Source of the DNA: Rhodococcus oxybenzonivorans
GTDB taxonomy: Bacteria; Actinomycetota; Actinomycetes; Mycobacteriales; Mycobacteriaceae
Assembly (NCBI RefSeq): GCF_003130705.1
Contig: NZ_CP021356.1
Location: forward strand, 62,001 to 126,000
Direction of reading: 5' to 3'
Length of the DNA: 64,000 nucleotides
Below, piece after piece: positions 63,307 to 64,000 of this stretch. A model generated the notes under the pieces. That model was not told the DNA's origin and did no database searches. It saw only the letters and a program-made list of their open reading frames with translations. Position 1 is the first letter of the stretch, and every line of letters begins with the position of its first letter. Both the position numbers and the translations under genes were made by a program.

Positions 63307-64000
63307 ATGACTACCGCGAAAGGCGAGCGGACGATGCATCCTGAACCCGGGGCTGACAGCACCAACATCGAGGACATCAGCATGGCGGCGGTGAGCGTGT
63401 GGATCGTCGTCGCAGTCCACCTCGACGGGCGAGCACACTGGCTGGAGCTGCCAGACTCATTCTTCACCTGGTGGCATGCGCTGTTGTACGGCGGCCTTGG
63501 CCTGTCGATCGCACTGCTGGTGATGATGGGTATTCGCCGTCACGCTCCGCGCGAGTCGTGGGTGAGCGCGGCGGCGGCACCTCCCCGCGGATACGGCTGG
63601 GCGCTGATCGGCGCGTTGATCTTCGGCGCCGCCGGGATTGGAGATATGTTGTGGCACTCGATTTTCGGTATTGAGACGGGCATCGATGCACTACTGAGTC
63701 CGACACACCTGCTGCTATTCGGTGGTGCCGCACTCCTCTTCAGCGGGCCTGTCCTAGCCGCCCGCGCGAAGACCCCCGATGCGACGACGTGGAAAGCTCC
63801 CCCCATGCTTGCAGCTGCCTCGATCGCAGCAATGGCGGGATTTGCTCTGAGCTATCTATCCGCGTTCACCACCGACGCCCCGCTACGCACCGTGGAGAAC
63901 TTTCCGGAGGGCACCGCCGAGCATGCCGCCACCGAAACGCCGGCGGTCGCCGGCCTTGCAAGCTATCTGATCACGTCGTTGGTGTTGGTGGTGCCCCTGG
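63307..64000 (+). CDS. Polytopic membrane protein (partial, runs off the window)
   Basis: The frame opens at ATG 63307 with GAGAGGAG upstream and stays open to the window end, at least 231 residues. It has at least five hydrophobic helices, with histidines at helix ends (FTWWHALLYGG, GDMLWHSIFGIETG, LLSPTHLLLFGG). It may be a copper- or heme-related integral membrane protein; I recognise no named family. The CsoR-like box 57 bp upstream suggests copper induction. The C-terminus is unseen. Confidence 0.7.
   Translation, partial: MTTAKGERTMHPEPGADSTNIEDISMAAVSVWIVVAVHLDGRAHWLELPDSFFTWWHALLYGGLGLSIALLVMMGIRRHAPRESWVSAAAAPPRGYGWALIGALIFGAAGIGDMLWHSIFGIETGIDALLSPTHLLLFGGAALLFSGPVLAARAKTPDATTWKAPPMLAAASIAAMAGFALSYLSAFTTDAPLRTVENFPEGTAEHAATETPAVAGLASYLITSLVLVVPL

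Overview
The window is high-GC actinobacterial DNA. The gene repertoire points to a mycolate-type genus of the order Mycobacteriales (Rhodococcus/Nocardia/Gordonia-like). Supporting genes are an LGFP-repeat peptidoglycan amidase, an MmpL-type transporter, a PonA-like class A PBP, a BlaI/M56 pair and a System II cytochrome c kit. Truncated IS110 and IS30 transposases, a decayed RES/Xre toxin-antitoxin pair and many broken genes beside intact ones suggest an accessory replicon or island. I see no tRNA, rRNA, CRISPR array or replication origin. The genus is inference.

Layout. 1-18.9 kb is a patchwork. It holds a DtxR regulator, multicopper oxidase and ZIP transporter operon; fragments of ArsR, MFS, IS110, IS30, radical SAM and M23 genes; a TetR/DinB divergon; a ChrB-like/MFS pair; a decayed Fe-binding protein followed by a Zur-box zinc-binding lipoprotein; a MerR/methyltransferase divergon; and a Ni/Co transporter. 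19-31.8 kb carries a class A PBP and copper module 1: copZ, a small His-tailed protein, a copA broken by an inversion, csoR, an ArsR regulator, a scrambled copper-storage protein and DUF305 lipoproteins. It also carries the BlaI/CopY-type repressor with its M56 protease. 31.8-50.8 kb is an envelope-maturation block: an Lgt-like fusion protein, Lgt, Lnt, CbtAB under a cobalamin riboswitch, TlpA-CcdA-ResB-CcsB, a second TlpA, an M23 protein, MmpL, an amidase and small membrane proteins. 51.3-64 kb is copper module 2: csoR-copZ-copA, a broken multicopper-oxidase tail, a BNR-repeat protein, an HMA protein, a Tat multicopper oxidase and a CopRS-like two-component system.

How it fits together. Copper is sensed by two CsoR repressors, with four candidate ATACCC-N5-GGGTAT boxes, and by a two-component system with tandem 9-bp CopR-like boxes. 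It is exported by CopA/CopZ and handled outside by multicopper oxidases and Met/His-rich DUF305 lipoproteins. The most striking feature is a TACTA-N7-TAGTA palindrome at seven promoters between 28.3 and 50.3 kb: blaI-M56, the lgt cluster, the cytochrome c operon, tlpA, M23, lnt/mmpL and a DUF2752 divergon. I infer one BlaI/M56-controlled regulon that duplicates lipoprotein maturation, thioredoxin/cytochrome c and cell-wall functions beside copper resistance. Two longer palindromes (TACTA-N14-TAGTA) at 54.9 and 56.8 kb look like a second class.

About a dozen genes carry one or more frameshifts while the long neighbouring genes are intact. Either the island is decaying, or small indels remain in the assembly; raw reads would decide.
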